A stretch of DNA of 64,000 nt from Campanula takesimana (taxonomy: Eukaryota; Streptophyta; Magnoliopsida; Asterales; Campanulaceae), in assembly GCA_026119855.1 (NCBI GenBank), contig JAOWBW010000249.1, forward strand, positions 1-64,000. The letters are read 5' to 3'. The position numbers were made by a program, and so were the translations under genes. The notes below the pieces were generated by a model. The model ran no database searches and had not been told where the DNA came from. It saw only the letters and a list, made by a program, of their open reading frames with translations. The stretch's first letter is position 1. The number at the start of each line of letters is the position of its first letter. Shown piece after piece: positions 23,018 through 37,701 of this stretch.

Positions 23018-23256
23018 ATGGCAAAATTTGTTAAGTCGGCGGTGATAATGTTTGTTTTTATGGTGATGTTATTGTTCTTACAGTTACCGGTTTTATAGAC
23101 GCAACACCTTTGGGGACTAGTGATGCCACAACAATCCAGGCAGCACTTGTGAAAACTAGTGATTTCAGAAAATTGTTGGCAAGTCCGGTGGCTTCTACGC
23201 AAGAACTATTAAAACCTAAGAGTGAGTGTTGCCCCTATATTCTGAGGTGTTGCTAA
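23018..23256 (+). pseudogene. Array copy 5, frameshifted peptide gene
   Basis: It has the same deletion as copies 2 and 4 (near 23089). The unit also has a one-base difference in the upstream region (AATATATTAAATT where others have AATATGTTAAATT, near 22728), so it is not an exact duplicate of unit 4. Confidence 0.88.
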
Positions 23257-25090
23257 AGTGATAGACGTAGTTACTTGATAAAATTTGTGATATGCTATCA
23301 TATAATAAAGCCCAAGTGTATTACAATTTTAATTTTCTCATATATCCTACAATTACTGAAAATGTTCTATTATAAGTTGAGTATTATGAGGGTATATGTT
23401 CCCATTAAAATTGCCATTGTCGGGCTCTTGTTATTACTAATGCTGAGTTTTAACAACCTACTTATCTATATTATGTTTGTTTCACTTATTAAAATTGTGA
23501 TCCTAATCAAGTAATATAAATTAATATGTTTAATCAATTTAAATATGCAATTAAATAACATGTTAAAAGAATTTAAAACTGATGCAAGTGTTATGACATA
23601 TTTTTTCTGAAATAAACATGTCTATCCTTAACGTCTTGGATTGAAGAGAAGCTAGTGATGTAAAAAATGTACATCCCTTTTCCTTTCATATTCTAAATTT
23701 TGCAATTACTCCCAACGCTCCACGGTAAATATCAATATTTTCTCTTCATCAAGAGAAATGTTGATTTTTATTTTGGAATAGAGGGAGTAGATCATACGTA
23801 GGAAATATAAAGTTTTGTATGAGTATTGTATGTCCAAAAATGCCACCACGTTTTTTAGAAACAAGTATTTCCTGAGCGTCTTGTAAAACGAATTTTACCC
23901 AATATTTTAGCTTTTTAATAGTATTAGTTAATCTTAAATCATTATAATTGTATAATTTTTAACTATAATAGATTACTATAATAATTAATTATTAATAGTT
24001 ACATATAATTGTTAAAATATATAGTTAACTATTTATGGTGAAATATAATAGTTAACTATAATAATTAACTACCATAGTAACTATAATAGTTAATTATAAT
24101 AGTTGATTATTATAGTCATTATTACTATTATAAGTATAAGTTGACTATAATAATAACTATTATACTAACTGTTACTATTATAAGTAATAGTTAACTATTA
24201 TAGTAACTGTTACTATTATAACGCAATTTAGTGCACCAGTTGCCTGCGGTCCAAACACAAAAGTTTATCGGTATAATTTTTTGTTAGTAATGGTACATCT
24301 AAAATTTATTAATGAGCAAGACATAAGAAAATATGATTTTAGATGCACAAAATGGAATGTTCTAAGGTCAAAGGCCATTTGTTTTTCTAATAAATGTCCC
24401 TTGATTGTTCGCCGTGACTATGAACCTGGACTCATTTTTCCCAATGCACCGATAAGACAATTAACACCGCCGAGTACCTGAATGTGGGGTTTTAGGTTAT
24501 TTTTTTGGGAATAGACCTATTAAAAGGGTTCATCGAGGGAGCGAGAATGGGGTGTCCACTTAGGATGACGAAATCCAAAAGATTTCCTTAATTTCAACAA
24601 TAATACTACCATGATCAAATCCACAAGATTTCTCTAATCTACAACAATGCTACCATGATGAAATCTAAAAGATATCCTTAATTTACAAAATATCCAGACA
24701 TTTTTTTTATCATACTCATTCGTAATATTGATTAATTTGAAAATGGAATATGCGCTATTAGATAGTAGAGAGTTAAGAGAGTACCGCCTTAAATATAATA
24801 TGTTAAATTGAATTGTGATTATATTGTGTAAATAATTAGTATAATATGTAGATTTTATGTACATATTTATTAATCTTACATTTCAAAATATAGAAAGGCA
24901 TTACTGTAATATAAAACCTTGACAAACCCCCAATGGATTTTTAGCCCACACAAATATACCTTTAGATATAGCTAATCAAACATCCTTTCTTTTGTCAATT
25001 CTATAAATGTTCAAGGCATCTCATTTTCATTGAATCACGTTTATTTGAACTCTAGAAATCCTCCCTTTCTCTCTTAGCACCATTAAGATC

Positions 25091-25330
25091 ATGGCAAAAT
25101 TTGTTAAGTCGGCGGTGATAATGTTTGTTTTTATGGTGATGTTATTGTTCTTACAGTTACCGAGTTTTATAGACGCAACACCTTTGGGGACTAGTGATGC
25201 CACAACAATCCAGGCAGCACTTGTGAAAACTAGTGATTTCAGAAAATTGTTGGCAAGTCCGGTGGCTTCTACGCAAGAACTATTAAAACCTAAGAGTGAG
25301 TGTTGCCCCTATATTCTGAGGTGTTGCTAA
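25091..25330 (+). CDS. Secreted CC-x5-CC peptide, array copy 6
   Basis: The predicted protein is identical to copy 3: signal peptide, Cys-free middle and ECCPYILRCC tail. The 3' region has a short deletion (CAATTAAATAACATG at about 25608) that differs from the shorter form in copies 7-12. This makes it a useful marker for the order of duplications. Confidence 0.8.
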   Translation: MAKFVKSAVIMFVFMVMLLFLQLPSFIDATPLGTSDATTIQAALVKTSDFRKLLASPVASTQELLKPKSECCPYILRCC

Positions 25331-27151
25331 AGTGATAGACGTAGTTACTTGATAAAATTTGTGATATGCTATCATATAATAAAGCCCAAGTGTATTACAA
25401 TTTTAATTTTCTCATATATCCTACAATTACTGAAAATGTTCTATTATAAGTTGAGTATTATGAGGGTATATGTTCCCATTAAAATTGCCATTGTCGGGCT
25501 CTTGTTATTACTAATGCTGAGTTTCAACAACCTACTTATCTATATTATGTTTGTTTCACTTATTAAAATTGTGATCCTAATCAAGTAATATAATTTAATA
25601 TGTTTAATCAATTAAATAACATGTTAAAAGAATTTAAAACTGATGCAAGTGTTATGACATATATTTTTCTGAAATCAACATGTCTATCCTTAACGTCTTG
25701 GATTGAAGAGAAGCTAGTGATGTAAAAAATGTACATCCCTTTTCCTTTCATATTCTAAATTTTGCAATTACTCCCAACGCTCCACGGTAAATATCAATAT
25801 TTTCTCTTCATCAAGAGAAATGTTGATTTTTATTTTGGAATAGAGGGAGTAGATCATACGTAGGAAATATAAAGTTTTGTATGAGTATTGTATGTCCAAA
25901 AATGCCACCACGTTTTTTAGAAACAAGTATTTCCTGAGCGTCTTGTAAAACGAATTTTACCCAATATTTTAGCTTTTTAATAGTATTAGTTAATCTTAAA
26001 TCATTATAATTGTATAATTTTTAACTATAATAGATTACTATAATAATTAATTATTAATAGTTACATATAATTGTTAAAATATATAGTTAACTATTTATGG
26101 TGAAATATAATAGTTAACTATAATAATTAACTACCATAGTAACTATAATAGTTAATTATAATAGTTGATTATTATAGTCATTATTACTATTATAAGTATA
26201 AGTTGACTATAATAATAACTATTATACTAACTGTTACTATTATAAGTAATAGTTAACTATTTTAGTAACTGTTACTATTATAACGCAATTTAGTGCACCA
26301 GTTGCCTGCGGGCCAAACACAAAAGTTTATCGGTATAATTTTTTGTTAGTAATGGTACATCTAAAATTTATTAATGAGCAAGACATAAAAAATATGATTT
26401 TTGATGCACAAAATGGAATGTTCTAAGGTCAAAGGCCATTTGTTTTTCTAATAAATGTCCCTTGATTGTTCGCCGTGACTATGAACCTGGACTCATTTTT
26501 CCCAATGCACCGATAAGACAATTAACACCGCCGAGTACCTGAATGTGGGGTTTTAGGTTATTTTTTTGGGAATAGACCTATTAAAAGGGTTCATCGAGGG
26601 TGCGAGAATGGGGTGTCCACTTAGGATGACGAAATCCAAAAGATTTCCTTAATTTCAACAATAATACTACCATGATCAAATCCACAAGATTTCTCTAATC
26701 TACAACAATGCTACCATGATGAAATCTAAAAGATATCCTTAATTTACAAAATATCCAGACATTTTTTTTATCATACTCATTCGTAATATTGATTAATTTG
26801 AAAATGGAATATGCGCTATTAGATAGTAGAGAGTTAAGAGAGTACCGCCTTAAATATAATATGTTAAATTGAATTGTGATTATATTGTGTAAATAATTAG
26901 TATAATATGTAGATTTTATGTACATATTTATTAATCTTACATTTCAAAATATAGAAAGGCATTACTGTAATATAAAACCTTGACAAACCCCCAATGGATT
27001 TTTAGCCCACACAAATATACCTTTAGATATAGCTAATCAAACATCCTTTCTTTTGTCAATTCTATAAATGTTCAAGGCATCTCATTTTCATTGAATCACG
27101 TTTATTTGAACTCTAGAAATCCTCCCTTTCTCTCTTAGCACCATTAAGATC

Positions 27152-27391
27152 ATGGCAAAATTTGTTAAGTCGGCGGTGATAATGTTTGTTTTTATGGTGA
27201 TGTTATTGTTCTTACAGTTACCGAGTTTTATAGACGCAACACCTTTGGGGACTAGTGATGCCACAACAATCCAGGCAGCACTTGTGAAAACTAGTGATTT
27301 CAGAAAATTGTTGGCAAGTCCGGTGGCTTCTACGCAAGAACTATTAAAACCTAAGAGTGAGTGTTGCCCCTATATTCTGAGGTGTTGCTAA
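27152..27391 (+). CDS. Secreted CC-x5-CC peptide, array copy 7
   Basis: The predicted protein is identical to copy 3. It is the first unit with the TTTAAATAACATG form of the 3' region, which lacks the ATGCAATTA found in units 1-5. Units 8-12 share this form, defining a sub-block of the array. Confidence 0.8.
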   Translation: MAKFVKSAVIMFVFMVMLLFLQLPSFIDATPLGTSDATTIQAALVKTSDFRKLLASPVASTQELLKPKSECCPYILRCC

Positions 27392-29213
27392 AGTGATAGA
27401 CGTAGTTACTTGATAAAATTTGTGATATGCTATCATATAATAAAGCCCAAGTGTATTACAATTTTAATTTTCTCATATATCCTACAATTACTGAAAATGT
27501 TCTATTATAAGTTGAGTATTATGAGGGTATATGTTCCCATTAAAATTGCCATTGTCGGGCTCTTGTTATTACTAATGCTGAGTTTCAACAACCTACTTAT
27601 CTATATTATGTTTGTTTCACTTATTAAAATTGTGATCCTAATCAAGTAATATAATTTAATATGTTTAATCAATTTAAATAACATGTTAAAAGAATTTAAA
27701 ACTGATGCAAGTGTTATGACATATATTTTTCTGAAATCAACATGTCTATCCTTAACGTCTTGGATTGAAGAGAAGCTAGTGATGTAAAAAATGTACATCC
27801 CTTTTCCTTTCATATTCTAAATTTTGCAATTACTCCCAACGCTCCACGGTAAATATCAATATTTTCTCTTCATCAAGAGAAATGTTGATTTTTATTTTGG
27901 AATAGAGGGAGTAGATCATACGTAGGAAATATAAAGTTTTGTATGAGTATTGTATGTCCAAAAATGCCACCACGTTTTTTAGAAACAAGTATTTCCTGAG
28001 CGTCTTGTAAAACGCATTTTACCCAATATTTTAGCTTTTTAATAGTATTAGTTAATCTTAAATCATTATAATTGTATAATTTTTAACTATAATAGATTAC
28101 TATAATAATTAATTATTAATAGTTACATATAATTGTTAAAATATATAGTTAACTATTTATGGTGAAATATAATAGTTAACTATAATAATTAACTACCATA
28201 GTAACTATAATAGTTAATTATAATAGTTGATTATTATAGTCATTATTACTATTATAAGTATAAGTTGACTATAATAATAACTATTATACTAACTGTTACT
28301 ATTATAAGTAATAGTTAACTATTTTAGTAACTGTTACTATTATAACGCAATTTAGTGCACCAGTTGCCTGCGGGCCAAACACAAAAGTTTATCGGTATAA
28401 TTTTTTGTTAGTAATGGTACATCTAAAATTTATTAATGAGCAAGACATAAAAAATATGATTTTTGATGCACAAAATGGAATGTTCTAAGGTCAAAGGCCA
28501 TTTGTTTTTCTAATAAATGTCCCTTGATTGTTCGCCGTGACTATGAACCTGGACTCATTTTTCCCAATGCACCGATAAGACAATTAACACCGCCGAGTAC
28601 CTGAATGTGGGGTTTTAGGTTATTTTTTTGGGAATAGACCTATTAAAAGGGTTCATCGAGGGTGCGAGAATGGGGTGTCCACTTAGGATGACGAAATCCA
28701 AAAGATTTCCTTAATTTCAACAATAATACTACCATGATCAAATCCACAAGATTTCTCTAATCTACAACAATGCTACCATGATGAAATCTAAAAGATATCC
28801 TTAATTTACAAAATATCCAGACATTTTTTTTATCATACTCATTCGTAATATTGATTAATTTGAAAATGGAATATGCGCTATTAGATAGTAGAGAGTTAAG
28901 AGAGTACCGCCTTAAATATAATATGTTAAATTGAATTGTGATTATATTGTGTAAATAATTAGTATAATATGTAGATTTTATGTACATATTTATTAATCTT
29001 ACATTTCAAAATATAGAAAGGCATTACTGTAATATAAAACCTTGACAAACCCCCAATGGATTTTTAGCCCACACAAATATACCTTTAGATATAGCTAATC
29101 AAACATCCTTTCTTTTGTCAATTCTATAAATGTTCAAGGCATCTCATTTTCATTGAATCACGTTTATTTGAACTCTAGAAATCCTCCCTTTCTCTCTTAG
29201 CACCATTAAGATC

Positions 29214-29453
29214 ATGGCAAAATTTGTTAAGTCGGCGGTGATAATGTTTGTTTTTATGGTGATGTTATTGTTCTTACAGTTACCGAGTTTTATAGACGCA
29301 ACACCTTTGGGGACTAGTGATGCCACAACAATCCAGGCAGCACTTGTGAAAACTAGTGATTTCAGAAAATTGTTGGCAAGTCCGGTGGCTTCTACGCAAG
29401 AACTATTAAAACCTAAGAGTGAGTGTTGCCCCTATATTCTGAGGTGTTGCTAA
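29214..29453 (+). CDS. Secreted CC-x5-CC peptide, array copy 8
   Basis: The predicted protein is identical to copy 3. Its upstream sequence shares the ACATAAAAAATATG variant with unit 7, so units 7 and 8 are probably direct duplicates. Confidence 0.8.
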   Translation: MAKFVKSAVIMFVFMVMLLFLQLPSFIDATPLGTSDATTIQAALVKTSDFRKLLASPVASTQELLKPKSECCPYILRCC

Positions 29454-31276
29454 AGTGATAGACGTAGTTACTTGATAAAATTTGTGATATGCTATCATAT
29501 AATAAAGCCCAAGTGTATTACAATTTTAATTTTCTCATATATCCTACAATTACTGAAAATGTTCTATTATAAGTTGAGTATTATGAGGGTATATGTTCCC
29601 ATTAAAATTGCCATTGTCGGGCTCTTGTTATTACTAATGCTGAGTTTCAACAACCTACTTATCTATATTATGTTTGTTTCACTTATTAAAATTGTGATCC
29701 TAATCAAGTAATATAATTTAATATGTTTAATCAATTTAAATAACATGTTAAAAGAATTTAAAACTGATGCAAGTGTTATGACATATATTTTTCTGAAATC
29801 AACATGTCTATCCTTAACGTCTTGGATTGAAGAGAAGCTAGTGATGTAAAAAATGTACATCCCTTTTCCTTTCATATTCTAAATTTTGCAATTACTCCCA
29901 ACGCTCCACGGTAAATATCAATATTTTCTCTTCATCAAGAGAAATGTTGATTTTTATTTTGGAATAGAGGGAGTAGATCATACGTAGGAAATATAAAGTT
30001 TTGTATGAGTATTGTATGTCCAAAAATGCCACCACGTTTTTTAGAAACAAGTATTTCCTGAGCGTCTTGTAAAACGCATTTTACCCAATATTTTAGCTTT
30101 TTAATAGTATTAGTTAATCTTAAATCATTATAATTGTATAATTTTTAACTATAATAGATTACTATAATAATTAATTATTAATAGTTACATATAATTGTTA
30201 AAATATATAGTTAACTATTTATGGTGAAATATAATAGTTAACTATAATAATTAACTACCATAGTAACTATAATAGTTAATTATAATAGTTGATTATTATA
30301 GTCATTATTACTATTATAAGTATAAGTTGACTATAATAATAACTATTATACTAACTGTTACTATTATAAGTAATAGTTAACTATTATAGTAACTGTTACT
30401 ATTATAACGCAATTTAGTGCACCAGTTGCCTGCGGGCCAAACACAAAAGTTTATCGGTATAATTTTTTGTTAGTAATGGTACATCTAAAATTTATTAATG
30501 AGCAAGACATAAGAAAATATGATTTTAGATGCACAAAATGGAATGTTCTAAGGTCAAAGGCCATTTGTTTTTCTAATAAATGTCCCTTGATTGTTCGCCG
30601 TGACTATGAACCTGGACTCATTTTTCCCAATGCACCGATAAGACAATTAACACCGCCGAGTACCTGAATGTGGGGTTTTAGGTTATTTTTTTGGGAATAG
30701 ACCTATTAAAAGGGTTCATCGAGGGTGCGAGATTGGGGTGTCCACTTAGGATGACGAAATCCAAAAGATTTCCTTAATTTCAACAATAATACTACCATGA
30801 TCAAATCCACAAGATTTCTCTAATCTACAACAATGCTACCATGATGAAATCTAAAAGATATCCTTAATTTACAAAATATCCAGACATTTTTTTTATCATA
30901 CTCATTCGTAATATTGATTAATTTGAAAATGGAATATGCGCTATTAGATAGTAGAGAGTTAAGAGAGTACCGCCTTAAATATAATATGTTAAATTGAATT
31001 GTGATTATATTGTGTAAATAATTAGTATAATATGTAGATTTTATGTACATATTTATTAATCTTACATTTCAAAATATAGAAAGGCATTACTGTAATATAA
31101 AACCTTGACAAACCCCCAATGGATTTTTAGCCCACACAAATATACCTTTAGATATAGCTAATCAAACATCCTTTCTTTTGTCAATTCTATAAATGTTCAA
31201 GGCATCTCATTTTCATTGAATCACGTTTATTTGAACTCTAGAAATCCTCCCTTTCTCTCTTAGCACCATTAAGATC

Positions 31277-31515
31277 ATGGCAAAATTTGTTAAGTCGGCG
31301 GTGATAATGTTTGTTTTTATGGTGATGTTATTGTTCTTACAGTTACCGAGTTTTATAGACGCAACACCTTTGGGACTAGTGATGCCACAACAATCCAGGC
31401 AGCACTTGTGAAAACTAGTGATTTCAGAAAATTGTTGGCAAGTCCGGTGGCTTCTACGCAAGAACTATTAAAACCTAAGAGTGAGTGTTGCCCCTATATT
31501 CTGAGGTGTTGCTAA
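31277..31515 (+). pseudogene. Array copy 9, independent frameshift
   Basis: One G is missing from the GGGG run in codons 32-34 (near 31372, CTTTGGGACT). The frame shifts after Gly33 and stops after 44 residues. The signal peptide would remain but the Cys tail is lost. This break differs from that of copies 2, 4 and 5, so at least two separate losses occurred. A homopolymer sequencing error cannot be excluded. Confidence 0.82.
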
Positions 31516-33337
31516 AGTGATAGACGTAGTTACTTGATAAAATTTGTGATATGCTATCATATAATAAAGCCCAAGTGTATTACAATTTTAATTTTCTCAT
31601 ATATCCTACAATTACTGAAAATGTTCTATTATAAGTTGAGTATTATGAGGGTATATGTTCCCATTAAAATTGCCATTGTCGGGCTCTTGTTATTACTAAT
31701 GCTGAGTTTCAACAACCTACTTATCTATATTATGTTTGTTTCACTTATTAAAATTGTGATCCTAATCAAGTAATATAATTTAATATGTTTAATCAATTTA
31801 AATAACATGTTAAAAGAATTTAAAACTGATGCAAGTGTTATGACATATATTTTTCTGAAATCAACATGTCTATCCTTAACGTCTTGGATTGAAGAGAAGC
31901 TAGTGATGTAAAAAATGTACATCCCTTTTCCTTTCATATTCTAAATTTTGCAATTACTCCCAACGCTCCACGGTAAATATCAATATTTTCTCTTCATCAA
32001 GAGAAATGTTGATTTTTATTTTGGAATAGAGGGAGTAGATCATACGTAGGAAATATAAAGTTTTGTATGAGTATTGTATGTCCAAAAATGCCACCACGTT
32101 TTTTAGAAACAAGTATTTCCTGAGCGTCTTGTAAAACGCATTTTACCCAATATTTTAGCTTTTTAATAGTATTAGTTAATCTTAAATCATTATAATTGTA
32201 TAATTTTTAACTATAATAGATTACTATAATAATTAATTATTAATAGTTACATATAATTGTTAAAATATATAGTTAACTATTTATGGTGAAATATAATAGT
32301 TAACTATAATAATTAACTACCATAGTAACTATAATAGTTAATTATAATAGTTGATTATTATAGTCATTATTACTATTATAAGTATAAGTTGACTATAATA
32401 ATAACTATTATACTAACTGTTACTATTATAAGTAATAGTTAACTATTATAGTAACTGTTACTATTATAACGCAATTTAGTGCACCAGTTGCCTGCGGGCC
32501 AAACACAAAAGTTTATCGGTATAATTTTTTGTTAGTAATGGTACATCTAAAATTTATTAATGAGCAAGACATAAGAAAATATGATTTTAGATGCACAAAA
32601 TGGAATGTTCTAAGGTCAAAGGCCATTTGTTTTTCTAATAAATGTCCCTTGATTGTTCGCCGTGACTATGAACCTGGACTCATTTTTCCCAATGCACCGA
32701 TAAGACAATTAACACCGCCGAGTACCTGAATGTGGGGTTTTAGGTTATTTTTTTGGGAATAGACCTATTAAAAGGGTTCATCGAGGGTGCGAGATTGGGG
32801 TGTCCACTTAGGATGACGAAATCCAAAAGATTTCCTTAATTTCAACAATAATACTACCATGATCAAATCCACAAGATTTCTCTAATCTACAACAATGCTA
32901 CCATGATGAAATCTAAAAGATATCCTTAATTTACAAAAATCCAGACATTTTTTTTATCATACTCATTCGTAATATTGATTAATTTGAAAATGGAATATGC
33001 GCTATTAGATAGTAGAGAGTTAAGAGAGTACCGCCTTAAATATAATATGTTAAATTGAATTGTGATTATATTGTGTAAATAATTAGTATAATATGTAGAT
33101 TTTATGTACATATTTATTAATCTTACATTTCAAAATATAGAAAGGCATTACTGTAATATAAAACCTTGACAAACCCCCAATGGATTTTTAGCCCACACAA
33201 ATATACCTTTAGATATAGCTAATCAAACATCCTTTCTTTTGTCAATTCTATAAATGTTCAAGGCATCTCATTTTCATTGAATCACGTTTATTTGAACTCT
33301 AGAAATCCTCCCTTTCTCTCTTAGCACCATTAAGATC

Positions 33338-33577
33338 ATGGCAAAATTTGTTAAGTCGGCGGTGATAATGTTTGTTTTTATGGTGATGTTATTGTTCTTA
33401 CAGTTACCGAGTTTTATAGACGCAACACCTTTGGGGACTAGTGATGCCACAACAATCCAGGCAGCACTTGTGAAAACTAGTGATTTCAGAAAATTGTTGG
33501 CAAGTCCGGTGGCTTCTACGCAAGAACTATTAAAACCTAAGAGTGAGTGTTGCCCCTATATTCTGAGGTGTTGCTAA
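33338..33577 (+). CDS. Secreted CC-x5-CC peptide, array copy 10
   Basis: The predicted protein is identical to copy 3. The unit matches unit 9 closely apart from the restored G run and one short deletion upstream (ACAAAAATCC near 32935). Confidence 0.8.
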   Translation: MAKFVKSAVIMFVFMVMLLFLQLPSFIDATPLGTSDATTIQAALVKTSDFRKLLASPVASTQELLKPKSECCPYILRCC

Positions 33578-35400
33578 AGTGATAGACGTAGTTACTTGAT
33601 AAAATTTGTGATATGCTATCATATAATAAAGCCCAAGTGTATTACAATTTTAATTTTCTCATATATCCTACAATTACTGAAAATGTTCTATTATAAGTTG
33701 AGTATTATGAGGGTATATGTTCCCATTAAAATTGCCATTGTCGGGCTCTTGTTATTACTAATGCTGAGTTTCAACAACCTACTTATCTATATTATGTTTG
33801 TTTCACTTATTAAAATTGTGATCCTAATCAAGTAATATAATTTAATATGTTTAATCAATTTAAATAACATGTTAAAAGAATTTAAAACTGATGCAAGTGT
33901 TATGACATATATTTTTCTGAAATCAACATGTCTATCCTTAACGTCTTGGATTGAAGAGAAGCTAGTGATGTAAAAAATGTACATCCCTTTTCCTTTCATA
34001 TTCTAAATTTTGCAATTACTCCCAACGCTCCACGGTAAATATCAATATTTTCTCTTCATCAAGAGAAATGTTGATTTTTATTTTGGAATAGAGGGAGTAG
34101 ATCATACGTAGGAAATATAAAGTTTTGTATGAGTATTGTATGTCCAAAAATGCCACCACGTTTTTTAGAAACAAGTATTTCCTGAGCGTCTTGTAAAACG
34201 CATTTTACCCAATATTTTAGCTTTTTAATAGTATTAGTTAATCTTAAATCATTATAATTGTATAATTTTTAACTATAATAGATTACTATAATAATTAATT
34301 ATTAATAGTTACATATAATTGTTAAAATATATAGTTAACTATTTATGGTGAAATATAATAGTTAACTATAATAATTAACTACCATAGTAACTATAATAGT
34401 TAATTATAATAGTTGATTATTATAGTCATTATTACTATTATAAGTATAAGTTGACTATAATAATAACTATTATACTAACTGTTACTATTATAAGTAATAG
34501 TTAACTATTTTAGTAACTGTTACTATTATAACGCAATTTAGTGCACCAGTTGCCTGCGGGCCAAACACAAAAGTTTATCGGTATAATTTTTTGTTAGTAA
34601 TGGTACATCTAAAATTTATTAATGAGCAAGACATAAGAAAATATGATTTTTGATGCACAAAATGGAATGTTCTAAGGTCAAAGGCCATTTGTTTTTCTAA
34701 TAAATGTCCCTTGATTGTTCGCCGTGACTATGAACCTGGACTCATTTTTCCCAATGCACCGATAAGACAATTAACACCGCCGAGTACCTGAATGTGGGGT
34801 TTTAGGTTATTTTTTTGGGAATAGACCTATTAAAAGGGTTCATCGAGGGTGCGAGAATGGGGTGTCCACTTAGGATGACGAAATCCAAAAGATTTCCTTA
34901 ATTTCAACAATAATACTACCATGATCAAATCCACAAGATTTCTCTAATCTACAACAATGCTACCATGATGAAATCTAAAAGATATCCTTAATTTACAAAA
35001 TATCCAGACATTTTTTTTATCATACTCATTCGTAATATTGATTAATTTGAAAATGGAATATGCGCTATTAGATAGTAGATAGTTAAGAGAGTACCGCCTT
35101 AAATATAATATGTTAAATTGAATTGTGATTATATTGGGTAAATGATTAGTATAATATGTAGATTTTATGTACATATTTATTAATCTTACATTTCAAAATA
35201 TAGAAAGGCATTACTGTAATATAAAACCTTGACAAACCCCCAATGGATTTTTAGCCCACACAAATATACCTTTAGATATAGCTAATCAAACATCCTTTCT
35301 TTTGTCAATTCTATAAATGTTCAAGGCATCTCATTTTCATTGAATCACGTTTATTTGAACTCTAGAAATCCTCCCTTTCTCTCTTAGCACCATTAAGATC

Positions 35401-35640
35401 ATGGCAAAATTTGTTAAGTCGGCGGTGATAATGTTTGTTTTTATGGTGATGTTATTGTTCTTACAGTTACCGAGTTTTATAGACGCAACACCTTTGGGGA
35501 CTAGTGATGCCACAACAATCCAGGCAGCACTTGTGAAAACTAGTGATTTCAGAAAATTGTTGGCAAGTCCGGTGGCTTCTATGCAAGAACTATTAAAACC
35601 TAAGAGTGAGTGTTGCCCCTATATTCTGAGGTGTTGCTAA
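35401..35640 (+). CDS. Secreted CC-x5-CC peptide, array copy 11 (T61M)
   Basis: The product differs from the common form only at T61M, a change also found in edge copy 1. The same variant at two distant places suggests an ancestral polymorphism or gene conversion. Upstream, the unit has private changes at 35079 (TAGATAGTTAAG) and near 35136-35143 (GGGTAAATGATT). The latter GGGTAAAT variant is partly shared with units 12 and 13. Confidence 0.8.
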   Translation: MAKFVKSAVIMFVFMVMLLFLQLPSFIDATPLGTSDATTIQAALVKTSDFRKLLASPVASMQELLKPKSECCPYILRCC

Positions 35641-37461
35641 AGTGATAGACGTAGTTACTTGATAAAATTTGTGATATGCTATCATATAATAAAGCCCAAG
35701 TGTATTACAATTTTAATTTTCTCATATATCCTACAATTACTGAAAATGTTCTATTATAAGTTGAGTGTTATGAGGGTATATGTTCCCATTAAAATTGCCA
35801 TTGTCGGGCTCTTGTTATTACTAATGCTGAGTTTCAACAACCTACTTATCTATATTATGTTTGTTTCACTTATTAAAATTGTGATCCTAATCAAGTAATA
35901 TAATTTAATATGTTTAATCAATTTAAATAACATGTTAAAAGAATTTAAAACTGATGCAAGTGTTATGACATATATTTTTCTGAAATCAACATGTCTATCC
36001 TTAACGTCTTGGATTGAAGAGAAGCTAGTGATGTAAAAAATGTACATCCCTTTTCCTTTCATATTCTAAATTTTGCAATTACTCCCAATGCTCCACGGTA
36101 AATATCAATATTTTCTCTTCATCAAGAGAAATGTTGATTTTTATTTTGGAATAGAGGGAGTAGATCATACGTAGGAAATATAAAGTTTTGTATGAGTATT
36201 GTATGTCCAAAAATGCCACCACGTTTTTTAGAAACAAGTATTTCCTGAGCGTCTTGTAAAACGCATTTTACCCAATATTTTAGCTTTTTAATAGTATTAG
36301 TTAATTTTAAATCATTATAATTGTATAAGTTTTAACTATAATAGATTACTATAATAATTAATTATTAATAGTTACATATAATTGTTAAAATATTTAGTTA
36401 ACTATTTATGGTGAAATATAATAGTTAACTATAATAATTAACTACCATAGTAACTATAATAGTTATTATAATAGTTATTATTATAGTCATTATTACTATT
36501 ATAAGTATAAGTTGACTATAATAATAACTATTATACTAACTGTTACTATTATAAGTAATAGTTAACTATTATAGTAACTGTTACTATTATAACGCAATTT
36601 AGTGCACCAGTTGCCTGCGGGCCAAACACAAAAGTTTATCGGTATAATTTTTTGTTAGTAATGGTACATCTAAAATTTATTAATGAGCAAGACATAAGAA
36701 AATATGATTTTAGATGCACAAAATGGAATGTTCTAAGGTCAAAGGCCATTTGTTTTTCTAATAAATGTCCCTTGATTGTTCGCCGTGACTATGAACCTGG
36801 ACTCATTTTTCCCAATGCACCGATAAGACAATTAACACCGCCGAGTACCTGAATGTGGGGTTTTAGGTTATTTTTTTGGGAATAGACCTATTAAAAGGGT
36901 TCATCGAGGGTGCGAGATTGGGGTGTCCACTTAGGATGACGAAATCCAAAAGATTTCCTTAATTTCAACAATAATACTACCATGATCAAATCCACAAGAT
37001 TTCTCTAATCTACAACAATGCTACCATGATGAAATCTAAAAGATATCCTTAATTTACAAAATATCCAGACATTTTTTTTATCATACTCATTCGTAATATT
37101 GATTAATTTGAAAATGGAATATGCGCTATTAGATAGTAGAGAGTTAAGAGAGTACCGCCTTAAATATAATATGTTAAATTGAATTGTGATTATATTGGGT
37201 AAATAATTAGTATAATATGTAGATTTTATGTACATATTTATTAATCTTACATTTCAAAATATAGAAAGGCATTACTGTAATATAAAACCTTGACAAACCC
37301 CCAATGGATTTTTAGCCCACACAAATATACCTTTAGATATAGCTAATCAAACATCCTTTCTTTTGTCAATTCTATAAATGTTCAAGGCATCTCATTTTCA
37401 TTGAATCACGTTTATTTGAACTCTAGAAATCCTCCCTTTCTCTCTTAGCACCATTAAGATC

Positions 37462-37701
37462 ATGGCAAAATTTGTTAAGTCGGCGGTGATAATGTTTGTT
37501 TTTATGGTGATGTTATTGTTCTTACAGTTACCGAGTTTTATAGACGCAACACCTTTGGGGACTAGTGATGCCACAACAATCCAGGCAGCACTTGTGAAAA
37601 CTAGTGATTTCAGAAAATTGTTGGCAAGTCCGGTGGCTTCTACGCAAGAACTATTAAAACCTAAGAGTGAGTGTTGCCCCTATATTCTGAGGTGTTGCTA
37701 A
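37462..37701 (+). CDS. Secreted CC-x5-CC peptide, array copy 12
   Basis: The predicted protein is identical to copy 3. It shares the upstream ATTGGGTAAATAATT variant with unit 13. A private C-to-A change sits at 38116 in the 3' region. Confidence 0.8.
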   Translation: MAKFVKSAVIMFVFMVMLLFLQLPSFIDATPLGTSDATTIQAALVKTSDFRKLLASPVASTQELLKPKSECCPYILRCC

